Shown here: piece after piece, positions 63,595 through 64,000 of the stretch
Layout of the letters: the number at the start of each line of letters is the position of its first letter
How positions within the stretch are numbered: position 1 is the first letter of the stretch
Assembly: GCA_005281725.1 (NCBI GenBank)
Contig: SSBO01000007.1
Coordinates: 1,370,402-1,434,401 of the forward strand
DNA length: 64,000 nt
Origin: Wuchereria bancrofti
Taxonomy: Eukaryota; Nematoda; Chromadorea; Rhabditida; Onchocercidae
Direction: 5' to 3'
Notes under the pieces: generated by a model
Told to the model about the DNA's origin: nothing
What the model saw: only the letters and a program-made list of their open reading frames with translations
Databases searched by the model: none
Translations under genes and position numbers: made by a program

Positions 63595-64000
63595 GTATGT
63601 CATCTTTTTTGTCATTTATTAAATGATATCAGTGAATGAATGTTGTTTTACTGTGTGTCACGAGAAAAATATTACTAGAGGTATCCTTAATGGAATTTTT
63701 ATTGCGTCAGTGCCAAAATCCAAAGCTAGATTCAGCTGCAGTTTAAAATCAAAATTGAAAGAGTATTATCTGCACTGAAAGATAATGTTGCACAAATTTA
63801 ATTCTGCTCACTATTAACAAAACAGTATTAACAACAGCCTAGTTAATGATGCTCATATTTTCAAAAACGCTAGGACTCATTTTATTTTGTTCTGTCTTTT
63901 TCCTTTTTTTTATTATCAGTAATAGATAATAGAATCAGTAGAAGAGCAGTTGAAATCTTCAAAGTGTCATGCCATGTTTGTTACCAAGAATGGTGCAGTG
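63595..64000 (+). other. Intron after the first Tsg-like exon, to the window edge
   Basis: AT-rich sequence following the GTATGT donor. A TTATCAG acceptor near 63919 opens a frame with no stop to the window end, and its phase fits exon 1. Its residues (including CHVCYQEWC) do not match the expected Tsg continuation, so it is only a weak exon candidate. Confidence 0.35.

Noticed and set aside
1..64000. CRISPR array, rRNA, bacterial endosymbiont insert, transposase or reverse transcriptase
   Set aside because: No regular spaced repeats, rRNA cores or mobile-element protein motifs were seen. All coding exons are eukaryotic nematode genes with introns.

Overview
The window is nuclear DNA of a nematode. 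Every protein gene is broken into many short exons with GT-AG introns and T-rich TTTCAG-type acceptors. The DNA is AT-rich, and the encoded proteins are closest in architecture to Caenorhabditis genes. The species cannot be fixed from sequence alone; a parasitic clade III (spirurid/filarial) worm is only a guess. Exon joins given here were made by hand from splice consensus, reading-frame phase and family similarity, so single boundaries may be off.

Layout, left to right. 1-7545: no recognisable gene. 7546-15668 (+): neurabin/spinophilin scaffold (nab-1 type), 14 exons. 17017-22999 (-): PDE10-type cyclic nucleotide phosphodiesterase (C. elegans pde-5 type), 16 exons with tandem GAF domains and a complete catalytic domain. 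24796-27073 (+): small secreted cysteine-rich (EB-like) gene whose exons allow at least two C-termini. 27918-32604 (-): four-CUB-domain protein of the SOL-1 (suppressor of lurcher) family, with an internal alternative first exon at 29640-29709. 32605-38003: gene-free, with several direct repeats. 38004-43154 (+): LARP4/5-type La-related RNA-binding protein (larp-5 type). 43155-47031: gene-free, between converging genes. 47032-55414 (-): the TCF/LEF factor POP-1, nine exons, complete from the beta-catenin-binding N-terminus through the HMG box and C-clamp. 55415-63287: gene-free. 63288-63594 (+): first coding exon of a Twisted-gastrulation-type secreted protein running off the right edge.

There is no operon or pathway cluster. 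These are conserved single genes: two act at synapses (neurabin, SOL-1), one in cyclic nucleotide signalling, one in mRNA stability, one in Wnt output and one probably in BMP modulation. From memory, the C. elegans counterparts nab-1, pde-5, sol-1, larp-5 and pop-1 all lie on chromosome I, so the window looks like a piece of the same ancestral linkage group. No bacterial, viral or transposon protein, CRISPR array, rRNA or tRNA was recognised.

The most interesting points are the Tsg-like gene in a nematode, the second signal-peptide exon inside sol-1, the alternative last exons of the cysteine-rich gene, an altered GAF-B motif in the phosphodiesterase, and a perfect 19-bp hairpin in a sol-1 intron.
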